Below, one piece after another: positions 46,601 through 56,889 of a stretch of 64,000 nt of DNA (within the stretch, counting starts at the first letter, position 1; every line of letters begins with the position of its first letter). The DNA is from Dichetophora obliterata. Its lineage: Eukaryota > Arthropoda > Insecta > Diptera > Sciomyzidae. The position numbers and the translations under genes are program-made. Under the pieces are notes generated by a model. That model saw only the letters and a list, made by a program, of their open reading frames with translations, searched no databases and was not told the DNA's origin. The stretch is taken from NCBI GenBank assembly GCA_963920525.1, contig OY986438.1:127692420-127756419 (forward strand). The letters run 5' to 3'.

Positions 46601-46706
46601 CGGATGGCGAAAACATTTCTATCGAAGACATAGCCGAAGTACAACTTCATAACAAACATTGTATCGCTTAATAGAAGTAAGCATTTGTACGAAATTAGAA
46701 TTATTT
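43691..46706. other. No gene seen; GTT tracts
   Basis: GTT/GCT trinucleotide tracts lie near 44178-44220 and 44853-44872, and an ATATAT/AATAA-rich stretch near 45297-45345. A 71-codon-scale frame at 43887-44084 is Ser/Leu-rich from a simple TCTTTATCTC-like context and is not credible. Confidence 0.4.
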
Positions 46707-47321
46707 ATGAATTAAATTGCGAGCTTTAGATCAAGTAAGTTTTTAAGAAGGCAACAACAACAACAACTCTGTATAGAGTCAATCACTTAGCTGGCTAGAC
46801 AGTCTGTTTCGGAAATCGCTACATTTACCTCTTCACTAATCTTTGAGTGATTAAGCTGTGATCAACTTACTGTTTAAATTAGTATATGACTGCGCAGATT
46901 TTGGAATTCATTCTTTTGAATTGTATGGCTGCTAATCATATGACATTTCAAAGCAGTAGGCTATTTATAGATCACCGCCATCAACTCTACCAAGGTTGCC
47001 ATCTGTTCTAGTTGCTTCTTTGTTTATTTCAGTATTTATTGGTGTTCGACAGTTTGTCGAAATGCACCAAAGAAATGAAACGAGTCTTTTGCTGCGCCAG
47101 AAGCTAAGGTTCTAACTGATAGGTGGCTATTTGCACAACCAAATATTCAATTACACATAACTTTGACCGAAATCGATCAATTATTAGATTATTTAATTAA
47201 TTTGATATTAATTAAACTTATTTGGCCGTGCTCCGCCATAGTGAGAGAATTAGTTTAAAGATCTATTATATTATAACATGAATTAAATTGCGAGCTTTAG
47301 ATCAAGTAAGTTTTTAAGAAG
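46707..47321. repeat. Perfect 44 bp direct repeat flanking 527 bp
   Basis: 46707-46750 and 47278-47321 are identical over 44 bases, starting ATGAATTAAATTGCGAGCTT and ending TTTTTAAGAAG. The flanks differ at once on both sides. The 527 bp between has no recognised frame or terminal inverted repeat. Perfect identity over 44 bp in old, diverged DNA suggests a recent local duplication. It is too long for an ordinary target site duplication. Confidence 0.85.
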
Positions 47322-47414
47322 TTTTTAAGATAAATTTAAAAATAATAAATTTTGATAAAAATTGTCAACTGCTTTTCAGATATTGACAATTTCATTAAAA
47401 AATGTTGTTTTTTG

Positions 47415-47512
47415 AGCTTCAAATTTTGTTTTGAAATAAAAAAATTACAATAAACACATAAAAATATTAAAAATACTGGTTGACTATTGTCAAATTTCCA
47501 GAATAGCGCTGT
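47415..47512 (+). repeat. Dispersed repeat shared with 3040-3130
   Basis: Both copies contain a TTTTGTTNTGAAATAAAAAAA-like start, AAACAYATAAAWATATTAA, TACTGGTTGACTATTGTC and AATAGSGCTGTNA. The order and strand are the same. The class is unknown. Confidence 0.65.
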
Positions 47513-49540
47513 AAATAATTAAAAAACAAAAGAAACCTAATTAAAAAAAAAAGATTATTTAAGCCAAATTCGAAAAGCAATCAGTAAATTATTTATCACC
47601 CTCATAAGTTCTGTATTTGATAATTCTGGAATTCAGTTTTCTTCTTTAAGAATTCGGTTGTACGGTGTTAAATATTTCTGGTATCTGGTAAAATTGGTAA
47701 ATAGTATTCTGGTATTCGTTAGTGACAATAGTCGGCAATGACAACTGTAGTATTCAGTAATGATAATTCTCAGTAAATTTGTTTGATTCTGACAGCAAAA
47801 AAGGTTCAGGTTCCAAAGCAAGCAGAAGTTTTACAGAAAATAGGAATTCAGGGTAAGATGCTGATTCGAAGGCGGCAGAAAGAGTTTAAAAGTGTTAAAA
47901 GTGTACAAAAAGTTCACTTTTTCATGATGTTTTTAATCATATCATATACAAGCAATACCATGGAAATTTCTGGAAAAAACAATTGCATACGTTTTATTCG
48001 TATAGACTCAATATATCTTAAAAAAACACTTGATATTTCGATAATGTTTGTAAAAGGATAAAAGAGTTGTTTGTCTAAGTTTCAACAAATAAAATTCCTA
48101 AAAATATTGCTCGAACTTTTATAAGCTCCCACGTTCTGAAGACAACCATACATATATAATAAAGAAAAAGGTTAAGTGATGGTTAAAATCTACATCATCA
48201 TCATCATCATCATCATCATCAGAAATTATTATTGTGCCATTTTGTGGTACAATTTATTTCATGGCAAACACAATCATTCTTGTGGCTCAACATAAAGCTT
48301 TCGTAGGTAATTGTATATATTAAACTAATGAGCAGTTAACCCCAAAATTTAACTCATCCGCAGGAAAGAATTAATAGCAATAACTGAATTTTTGCCAACA
48401 AAGCAAATGACAGATGAACGGCAACAATAACAATAACAAATACACCATCAACTATGAAACGCACTAAATATGGCAACGTCGGTAATGGTTAAAATTTTGA
48501 GGATATTCACCTTAAAGTAGACACACGCACACACATACAGCAGGTTGAATAGAGTTAAATGGCTATTTTAGGATACAGAACACACCCAAACAAATTAGAA
48601 AGGGAACCATCCACTAAGCTCAGCAGGTTGCTGCTGTCGTCATGAAAAAAGAGTCCAGCAGCATACTAAAAAACCAACCTAATCCTTTTATTCGTAGTAA
48701 GTTCTAACTCACAGAAATGAAAAATGTAACGGTAGTTTGTCATCTCTGCTAGCATTTTTTTTAATTTTTTGTCAACACTGTACGTGGGCAAAAGAATGTC
48801 AACAAAAAATAGAAAAAATACTAAAGCTGTCAGAATGCCGTTATAATTGCTATGAAAAAGTCTTTTAAAGGAATCTTTTACAAATGGATAAGAAAAGAAT
48901 AAGAGCAAAATAGTGTAGATTTTTTTTTTGCTGATTCACATACTTCACTTTAGACGCACAAACAAATTAGTTTGCCTTTTTTTATTGTTTTTTTTTTTGC
49001 GAAAAGAAAGGATATATGCGTTGGCGTAGTTAAAGTAGTAGAAAGAAAAAAGGTACTCGATTTATAAAAAAGGACTCGACTTGATGAGCGTGATAAATTT
49101 GTTAGTACAGTGGGGTACATTAAGCTTACAACAACAACAACAACAAGGAAAATAACTTTAATAGCCGAAGCTTCACCAGCACCAACAGCTCCAACAAGAC
49201 CCTTAAAAATATACTCAACGAAAATTTATGGCATATGTTACATGCAGTGTTGCCATATGTGCAGATAACCCCGTTTTTGCCACTATTTTAAGAAAGGTAG
49301 AAAGTTTTGAAAACTTTATTCAATATTCATGCATTTATTTTAAATTGTTAACCTGAAATATTTTAATTTAAGTAACACAGATATTGACAAAATTTTGTAA
49401 TTTTTAAAAATGTTGAACATACGGTATTCCGTAAAAAAATTGTACGTAAAAAAACTGGAAAATAACTTCAGACGATTTAAAAACGTCAAATTTAATTTTT
49501 TGCAAGAACCGTACATTTGTAAAAGAATGACCCATAGCAA
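47513..49540. other. No gene seen; CAT and CAA microsatellites
   Basis: (CAT)n of about nine units lies at 48193-48220 and (CAA)n of about six units at 49129-49146. No coding frame has a recognised motif. Confidence 0.45.
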
Positions 49541-49659
49541 GTTTAAACCATTTTTTCGGAATTTATGAAGATTTTGCTATTATGTTAACGGAGTTTTCAG
49601 GTACCTTTTTTTTAATTAATTACAAACATTTTAAAGTTTAAAAAATTTTAAGCTTTTGT

Positions 49660-50070
49660 ACTAATATTTGTGGTATTGAATGAGATTTTGCCGTTTTCAT
49701 AAAGTCAGTTTGTATGGTAGGTTGACATGGTTTTCATTCGATTTTTACAAAATTTCATGCTTATTTGCAAAATTTTAAGTCATTATACTTATTTTTGTGG
49801 AATTGAAAGAGATTTTACCATTTTTGTAAAGTCACTTTGTATGGGAAGTAGGCGTGGTTTTCATACAATTTAGCTCATTTTCGAAATTGATCTCTAATTT
49901 TGAATGAAAAGCTTATAAATTGAATTTTTTACGATAGCTCTAAAATTACGGCTGTTATCGTGATCACAGGCAGACAGACAGACAGACAGACAGACAGACA
50001 GGTAATTACAAGTGCATATGGCTTTATCGACACAAGAGGAGATGCTGTATGCGTGGTATAAAAATATCTC
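49660..50070 (+). repeat. Diverged tandem pair and (CAGA)n tract
   Basis: 49675-49750 and 49795-49870 are related direct copies (GAATGAGATTTTGCCRTTTT, AAAGTCASTTTGTATGG, GGTTTTCAT). A CAGA tetranucleotide tract follows at 49971-50001, then GGCTTTATCGACACAAGAGG. The tract with the following block resembles the repeat at 27885-28010. Confidence 0.6.
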
Positions 50071-50680
50071 CAAAATAGCATTCATAATTTCACTCTAAAT
50101 CTTTTTCGAAACAATATTTTTAAAAATGATATGAATCGGATTTTAGACTTGGTCTTCATCAACAACGATTCTGGTTGCAAGACTGACAAGAGGCCAGGCC
50201 TGTAGTCAGGCTGGGGCAAGGGGAGGCAATACCTCCTACTACAACCGTTTTCCCCCTGGCCAAATCAGACAATGAAAACTTTAAATGAATAATTAATATG
50301 AATTTTGTTGATATATTTGTTTATTGCTTTAAAATTAGTTTAGTTTAAAATAACAAAAAATATACACATTCACCTTATTCATGACTTAAATATTTATATG
50401 AAATTTGTAAATAATTTTAATAATTTTTTAACCCGCATCCATACACGCAGAGAAAAAACATAATTGCAACAACCATGTTTTAAGAGGATCTTAGTATGAT
50501 TCGGATTATGATTATTGCTAACATGTTCTTAATCATATAGCATTTTCTTTGATTATGATAAAATGTTTACAACAACCATATTTAGAAAAGGAACTTTTTT
50601 GTAGGAACTAAAATATTATTGAAACAATCATTATTCTCTTATTGGGTCGAAAATAGAATGATTGCAACAACTATATTATG

Positions 50681-50831
50681 AATTCTGTGGAGTTTTGACA
50701 AATCAACTTAAGTCTATCTGAAATTCATAGGCAAAAGAACTCAAGTCTATATTAATTTCATATCAACCTAAAGGGTTTTGTCTATGAATTTCAGAAAGAC
50801 TTAAGTTGTTTTGTCAAAACTCCACAGAATT
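50681..50831. repeat. Hairpin, 50 bp near-perfect arms
   Basis: 50681-50730 and 50782-50831 are inverted copies (AATTCTGTGGAGTTTTGACA, then CTTAAGTCT, then TGAAATTCATAG) with very few differences around a 51 bp loop. It is probably a small MITE nested in the 50444-52080 element. Confidence 0.85.
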
Positions 50832-51358
50832 TATTTTTAGGATCCAGAATATTATTGAAACAATAACTTTATTTTTTTATTTTCATGCACTTCAATTTCC
50901 ATTGTCTGGGCTGAACAGAAATATTAGGGGTACTCACGGGTTGTTGCAAATTGCAAGAGTGTGAAAATGCAAGGTAATTTGCGCACTAACGCGTGAACAT
51001 CAATATTGAAACTTAATTATGCAATAAAATTAAATTTCGAATGAACAGTTAATATATTGCCACCTTATTTCAAAATCATAAGAATTTATTAAAATCTACG
51101 TACAAACAACTTAACCTTTTTAAAGGTTTACCCAGTTTTACCCATGAATCATCTGTTTAGCATCACTGCTTCTGCGTTCTCGCAATTGGTTTGAGCAGTG
51201 CGTAATTCAAGAAGAGTTGCAAAATTGCTTCTAATGCGTTTATTGTTGGAATGATGCGAAATTTCGTAGTCTTGCATTTCCGCATCGTCGCAACTGCGAT
51301 TCGCATCAACCCGTGAATACCCTATTAATTCAATTAAAAAATCATTTGATAAAATTTT

Positions 51359-51436
51359 CTGTCCGAGCTGGGGTTTGAACCGCGGCTTTTTCGCTTACGA
51401 GCCACGCACACTACCAGTAGGCCACAGCCGCTACTA
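51359..51436 (-). repeat. tRNA-derived SINE head, copy 1
   Basis: The minus strand reads GTAGCGGCTGTGGCCTACTG (A-box region), then GTGCGTGGCTCGTAAGC, then GGTTCAAACCC (B box) and AGCTCGGACAG. It is the same order as the full copy at 57154-57493. Only the tRNA-like part is recognisable. Confidence 0.75.
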
Positions 51437-52236
51437 TCGGTCACCTGACTAATGCCATTGATAATCATGGTACATTAAGTGCATTGTCACAAAAATGATA
51501 AACAAAATATGGTCAGAATTGCGAAATATATTTACCGTAAATAGAAATATGTTTGCTACAATTAAAGTCGAAAATGTCACTTTTCTTGCGTGCTGTTTTT
51601 AAGATAAGGCGATTAAAAACAAACCACAATAATTTAACAGTTGACAAACGAAACGGCATATAGCCAGGAATCGATAAAACTTATTGTGTCTGAATGAAGT
51701 GAAAGTTTTTCCTGCAAACTGTTCAGACACAATAAATTCTTTCAATTTTTGGTTATGTTCTGCTTCGTTTGCCAACAATCACAGAGTAGTTCAGAAAAAC
51801 AATCAAAATTCTAATATGTTTCACTCTATAATAATATTCACATTTATCATGATTGACAGAACTACAACATTTTTGTTGCAACTAATAGTCGAGGCAATCA
51901 TAGTATGTAACGATTTCAATGATGTTATGATTTCAACTATTATGTTATTTTTGGTACCATTATTAGTAAATAATGACTTTATTAAGGCGAAAATCTGTGT
52001 TTGCAGAAATAGTACAATAATTTTAGTAAAAAAATTATTATTGCAGTAATCATGTCTCAACCATGTCTTTTCTCTGCGTGTAGGAGCTTTCACCAATTTG
52101 ATGCATATACCAAAAGAATATATAATTCATTGAAATGTTTTTAATTTTTAAATTTTTTTTATGCATGATGAATTTTTATTAATTCAAAAATAAAAAATCT
52201 TCAAATCTTAATTCTAAATTTAAAAAAGCAAAAGAT

Positions 52237-52690
52237 TTAAATCAAAACATGCATGTTTGTTTTTAATATATAAATCTGAATAAAAATTAATTTTCGATCA
52301 AAATTAGAGATGAAACCGATTTTTACCTCATTCGGATGGTAATTCAGGTTGTCAAATATTGTATGGCTAATTACTAATTTCGGAACATAATTGAGCCTCG
52401 AATTACAAATGAGAGCCGAATTAAGTAATTCAAGGTGTCGTGAGAACATGCTATTAGCCTCTGAACGATTCGGCGAATTACAACAGCCATGAATATCTTG
52501 AAGTTGTTTTAATAGAGTGGAAAAAGCTAGGCGCTTACAACCGCTACTTTGCATTATATTTTGAATGAATGTTTTTAAGTTCAGCAGCTCATGCAGAAAC
52601 TTCCTCTACGAAATCATCACGAAAAGCTCGTCAAGGATGCCGCGAACTATCGGGAATTATTTGGATTAACTTCTACACTCAAAAATATTT
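52237..52690 (-). repeat. Outer inverted-repeat arm, left, with a conserved frame
   Basis: 52437-52660 is an inverted copy of 56312-56530. The frame at 52554-52237 begins MQSSGCKRLAFSTLLKQLQD, then IHGCCNSPNRSEAN. The right arm gives MQSSGCQRLAFSTPLQQLED, then IHDCCNSLNRSEAK. The differences are scattered and leave the frame open in both, but the protein has no recognised domain. Upstream of the ATG both arms share GAGGAAGTTTCTGCATGAGC-like sequence and TAGTTCGCGGCAT. Confidence 0.65.
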
Positions 52691-52860
52691 GTGTGTAAAT
52701 ATTACTAATAACTGCGTCCATTCTACGAATTTTATTCGTAGTTTTCAGCCACGAATAGGATTCTTAGAATCGACGTATATAAGTACATATTACGAATATT
52801 TTATTCGTATTCTTAAAAAAACAAATGCATATTGTACGAATACATTTGTTACATTTACGA
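52691..52860. repeat. TACGAAT-rich segment
   Basis: It has repeated TACGAAT / ATTCGTA words (near 52733, 52790, 52803, 52837, 52856). Similar clusters occur at 55160-55290 and 56145-56310, so the motif brackets the inner inverted repeat on both sides. Confidence 0.6.
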
Positions 52861-54945
52861 ATGATCATTAGACCACCCATATGTGCAAAAGTGTTATTTT
52901 CTTCGCTCCCCGCGCATTTTCGTAGAAAACTAGACTAAAAAATAAGATCTGCAAAAAAAACAGGGTGCGTGTAGTGGTAAAATGCCAGTCGCATTTGACT
53001 TAAAGCCTCAAAAACACACTTTAAAAAAGTTCAACAACTTTTTGATCTGGAACTCTTTTAAAAAGTGTTTAGTTCGTGATTGGGACTTTAAATTTAAGAA
53101 TAACCTAGCCAATAATAACATGTATTAACTTTTGACCAACTTGTATTAATTGTGGTGACATTAACATTTAAAGACAACATTTTTGAAGAAAAGCCATTAT
53201 GGTTTTCGTACGGATAAAATGATGTGCTTTATTTCATAATAGATAATTAAGTAAACTTCAAATCAAATTTTTTTTTCATAAACTTTTTATAAATTTTTTA
53301 CGCGGTTCAAGGTAACAATATATAATACAATAATTAAAAACATTAATAAAAAAAAATTTTATAATTCAATTATAGTTAATAATATAATTCAAGCAGAAAT
53401 AATATTAATTATGTTTTAAGTTAAATCATTGGTAACACATTTAAGAATAAAGAACATTAAGCAAATATCTTAAAGGAAATTTTTAATTTTAACGACTGGA
53501 ATTTTGTTTTGGGTAATTTTTATCAAAATATTGTAAAAATATTGTCTTAGAAAAATTGTTGGATGGCAAATTTTTATAATATTTCTCCATTGCATGCAGG
53601 ATAAACTCTTTCTGCTGATTAATGCAATATCATTAACGACTAATAATTTTTTAACAATTAATTTTGCAGCAAGATAATCTTCATTTTCTTCCCAAGTGGC
53701 TGTTTTCCATTTTCACAATTTATTTGATATAGCTGCGAACACCAAACACTATCACTACATAATACAAAAAAACACAGATAATGTATTCCCGGCGTAACGA
53801 AAAAAATTTACTGTGCACCTCGTCATTGGTGCTCGTCAAATGTGACACTTGATGAATACATTCTAAAGAAAATGTCAAAAAAAGATGAAGATAGCAAAAT
53901 GAAAATGAACAAACAGTCAAAATTCTGCCGAGCACATCAAGCAACATAGCCACTTTTTGTGTAAAGTGTAAAGGGGGAAAACACCCCTAGAAAAAATTAA
54001 AAAATTTTTCACAAACAGTACTAAAAAATATTTTGAACATTTAACAATATATATTTCATTTCAGTAAAACAAGTTTTCTTAAGAAAATTTTAACATTTTA
54101 AAATCTTTACACCCTATGAATAAATTGTGGCTACGTTGCAACTAATGAGCACCTTTAACGTCACAGCAAAGATGGCAGACATGTGCAATACTTCATCTGC
54201 GGTTCTCTGTATCATGCTATCACTATATAAATTGTTAAAATGACAACAAAAATGACAAGTAGATTTTACGTTAGCAAAGAAGCATATTTACCTTCAAAAT
54301 GTCTTAGAAAAACTGTACGACTAGACATACTGAAGGTCTTTGGATAAGCTGAGCATGCAGTTATTCTTTACTTGGCTTCAGAATGAATTTATTTAGATTT
54401 TCACATAATTTCAAAACTTTGTCGCAAATTTTTTTAATTAATGTTTTATATATTCTTACTTTGAACCGAGTTATCGGCGCTACAAGTAAATATTTTTTAT
54501 AAAAATAAATTTAATTTAAACTTTTCTTAATTATCTCTTTTATGAAATAAAGCACATCATTTTATCCGTACGAGAACCATAATGGCAACCGTTTTTGCAA
54601 AAAAAGTGCTCAAAAAATTTCAAAAATCTTGTCTTTAAACGTTGATTTTACCACAAATAAAACAAGTTGGTCAAAAATTTATACACTGTTGTTATTGGCT
54701 AAGTTGTTCTTAAATTTTAAGTCCCAATCACGAACTAAGCACGTTTTAAAAGAGTTCCAGATCAAAAAGTTGTTGATCTTTTTTAAAGTGTGTTTTTGAG
54801 GCTTTAAATCAAATGCGACTGGCATTTTAGCACTACAAGCACCCTGTTTTTTTGCAGATCTTATTTTTTAGTCTAGTGCTCTACGAAAATGCGCGGGAAG
54901 CGAAGAAAATAACACTTTTGCACATATGGGTGCTCTAATGATCAT
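52861..54945. mobile_element. Long-TIR (foldback-like) element, arms about 380-410 bp
   Basis: The left arm 52861-53241 and right arm 54537-54945 are inverted copies. They begin ATGATCATTAGASCACCCAT and share CACCCTGT, ATGCCAGTCGCATTTGA, CACGAACTWAGCAC-like sequence, TAAGTCCCAATCACGAACT and CATCATTTTATCCGTACG. The loop is 1.3 kb, AT-rich, with no recognised frame; a 77-codon minus frame at 53720-53953 is hydrophobic. Long TIRs are seen in MULE-type and foldback elements. No target duplication is certain, so the class is open. Confidence 0.8.
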
Positions 54946-54969
54946 AATATCTCATAGCGAAAAAAATAT

Positions 54970-55042
54970 TCTGTCTGAGCTGGGGCTTGAACCTCAGCTC
55001 TTTAACTTACGGGTCACGCATTCCACCAGTAGGCTACAGCCA
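54970..55042 (-). repeat. tRNA-derived SINE head, copy 2
   Basis: The minus strand has GGCTGTAGCCTACTGGTGGA, then TGCGTGACCCGTAAG, then GAGGTTCAAGCCCCAGCTCA and GACAG. It matches the tRNA-like part of the copy at 57154-57493, with A and B boxes in order. Stems are diverged, so it is not a working tRNA gene. Confidence 0.75.
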
Positions 55043-55315
55043 AACAACGATACAGTTCCTTATATTCTGTTGATGTTCGACAAACAAGGCTGAACGATTT
55101 CGGTTTTCAATTTTTTAAACTCACTAATAATTCTTACATTCTACTAATCATTCGTACGGTCAGCCTACGAATGAATTGTTCTTACTAATATTATTTTTCA
55201 TTCGTAAATAGTGCGAAAGCATTAGTTAATACCACGAATGTAATAAAAGAAATTACGAAGTTATTCGTACGAGAAATTTACGAATATTATTATTTACACA
55301 GCGGTTAAAATAACT

Positions 55316-55517
55316 AGGCCTGAAACAGTACATTTGCTCATGACTGAGAGGTAATGGTAAGGCCTGAGTATTCAACTCACCACTTGATTTCCTTTTTTAT
55401 TAAGATGTCATACTTACGCAACACCTGCTAACGTATAGCGTACACTCAGGCCTGAATATCCCCAAGAATATTCCTCCGAAAATTCAGGCCTCAGGGAACG
55501 CTAAAATATCAGGCCTT
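55316..55517. repeat. Cluster of TCAGGCCTGA palindromes
   Basis: AGGCCTGA lies at 55316-55323 and 55360-55367, the full palindrome TCAGGCCTGA at 55446-55455, TCAGGCCTC at 55484-55492 and TCAGGCCTT at 55509-55517. Five sites occur in 200 bp, in sequence otherwise poor in G+C. They may be subterminal protein-binding sites of an unrecognised element. Confidence 0.6.
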
Positions 55518-55559
55518 CTATCAGGTATTGAATACTCTGAAGTTAACATTAAAATAAAA

Positions 55560-55650
55560 AGCATGTAATATATAATATAACATAATATTATATAATAAAA
55601 TATATTATTGTATATACATAATATAATATAATATAATATATAAACAATAT
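55560..55650. repeat. AT-only microsatellite, ATAAT-type
   Basis: Repeated ATAATATAATATAATAT units with interruptions. Confidence 0.9.
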
Positions 55651-56274
55651 TTTTTTTTCATTTTTAAATTTTTCATTTAAATATTGTAAATAATTTTTTC
55701 AACGTTCTCCCTTTTTTTATTTTTCAGAAATCTAATGCGTCGACTACTTCGCATTGTTAGATTTTTATTTAAATTTCCGAAGCATTACTGCCTCGCTTCT
55801 AATCGCGACCGTCGCTCAGGTGCGAATACGAAGCAAATTCTGTCTCGGGCTAACTGAAAGCACTCATAAACGTTTGACAGCATTACACCTTCGCTTCTAA
55901 ACTCAGGGGTATCTTCCGGTCTGAGATTGAAACAAAACAAAATTTTCATAGATTGGACAATTTAAGCGAAATTTTCAGAAAGATTGAATGGAAATGCTTT
56001 TTCTAAAATCAGTAATGATGTCATTCCTGAATTTTCAAAGCAAAAAAGATATTATTTCACTCCAGATTTCATCAGACATTCCAATTGCTGACCGCTGGGT
56101 ATATGTACACAATCATTCATACAATGCACTAATACAAATTATTGTATTTTTGTTAACGAATATCATTAGTATATTAAACAAATATATTCGTAGATACCAC
56201 ATTAGGTATTAGAAACATTTTAGGAATGAATTCGTAAAAGTATCACAATAAAAATACTTTGTATATTGTACGAA

Positions 56275-56640
56275 TATTTGTAGAGTGTACGAATATTTTG
56301 TTTACTACCCAGTAGTTCGCGGCATCATTGATGAATTTTGCGTGATGATTTCTTGAAGGAAGTTTCTGCATGAGCTGCTGGACTTAAACAAGTTTTATAC
56401 AAAATATAATGCAAAGCAGCGGTTGTCAGCGCCTAGCTTTTTCCACTCCATTACAACAACTTGAAGATATTCATGATTGTTGTAATTCGCTTAATCGTTC
56501 AGAGGCTAAACTGCAACAATACAGCGTTTTCACTTCTTCAACGTTTCGGTATAACATTCCTTCACGAATTTTATTACAAGTTTCGATATTCCGGCCAACT
56601 TTTCATTAACGAAACTTCCTCAATATTTCGATATTGGGTT
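56275..56640 (+). repeat. Outer inverted-repeat arm, right
   Basis: 56312-56530 pairs with 52437-52660. It carries the second copy of the MQSSGC frame (56409-56609), which diverges after NRSEAK where the similarity ends. The left boundary is near TAGAGTGTA (56281-56289), which mirrors TACACTC at 52674-52680. A second frame at 56642-56875 (77 codons) is unassigned and runs up to the LINE below. Confidence 0.6.
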
Positions 56641-56889
56641 CGTGCATGATAAATCCCGACGTTTCTGCATTGCGTCTTGCACGAATTTGGAACATTTGTA
56701 TGAAATTTTCGTCAATGTAATGTATGGCCAAATCAGCATGTTTCGTCAAGGATCCAGAAAAATCGTACATGATTCATTTGAGATTTCTTTAAGACTGGAA
56801 CTACTGGGTAATATCATTGGTAGAAATTTTACTAATAATTTTTTTGAGTATATCTCTTCAATAGACAGCTCTTAATCAAGGTCAAGGAA

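Larger units (their letters stand above)
50444..52080. mobile_element. TA-flanked TIR element with CACGCAGAGAAAA ends
   Basis: The ends share CACGCAGAGAAAA(A/G)ACAT, 18 bp with one mismatch, and TA flanks both sides (50442-50443 and 52081-52082). GCAACAACCATRTT-like words recur near the left end (50466, 50569, 50661). It contains a nearly perfect hairpin (50681-50831) and a tRNA-like SINE head (51359-51436). A 121-codon plus frame at 51684-52049 is hydrophobic and unassigned. The element is 1637 bp and apparently non-autonomous. Confidence 0.8.

Noticed and set aside
46600..46680. Short open stretch reading DAADGENISIEDIAE as a possible transposase start
   Set aside because: Too short, not extended by any recognisable downstream block.
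51684..52049. 121-codon hydrophobic plus-strand frame inside a TIR element
   Set aside because: An overlapping frame of similar quality exists on the other strand (51821-52096); no transposase motif; likely chance in AT-rich DNA.
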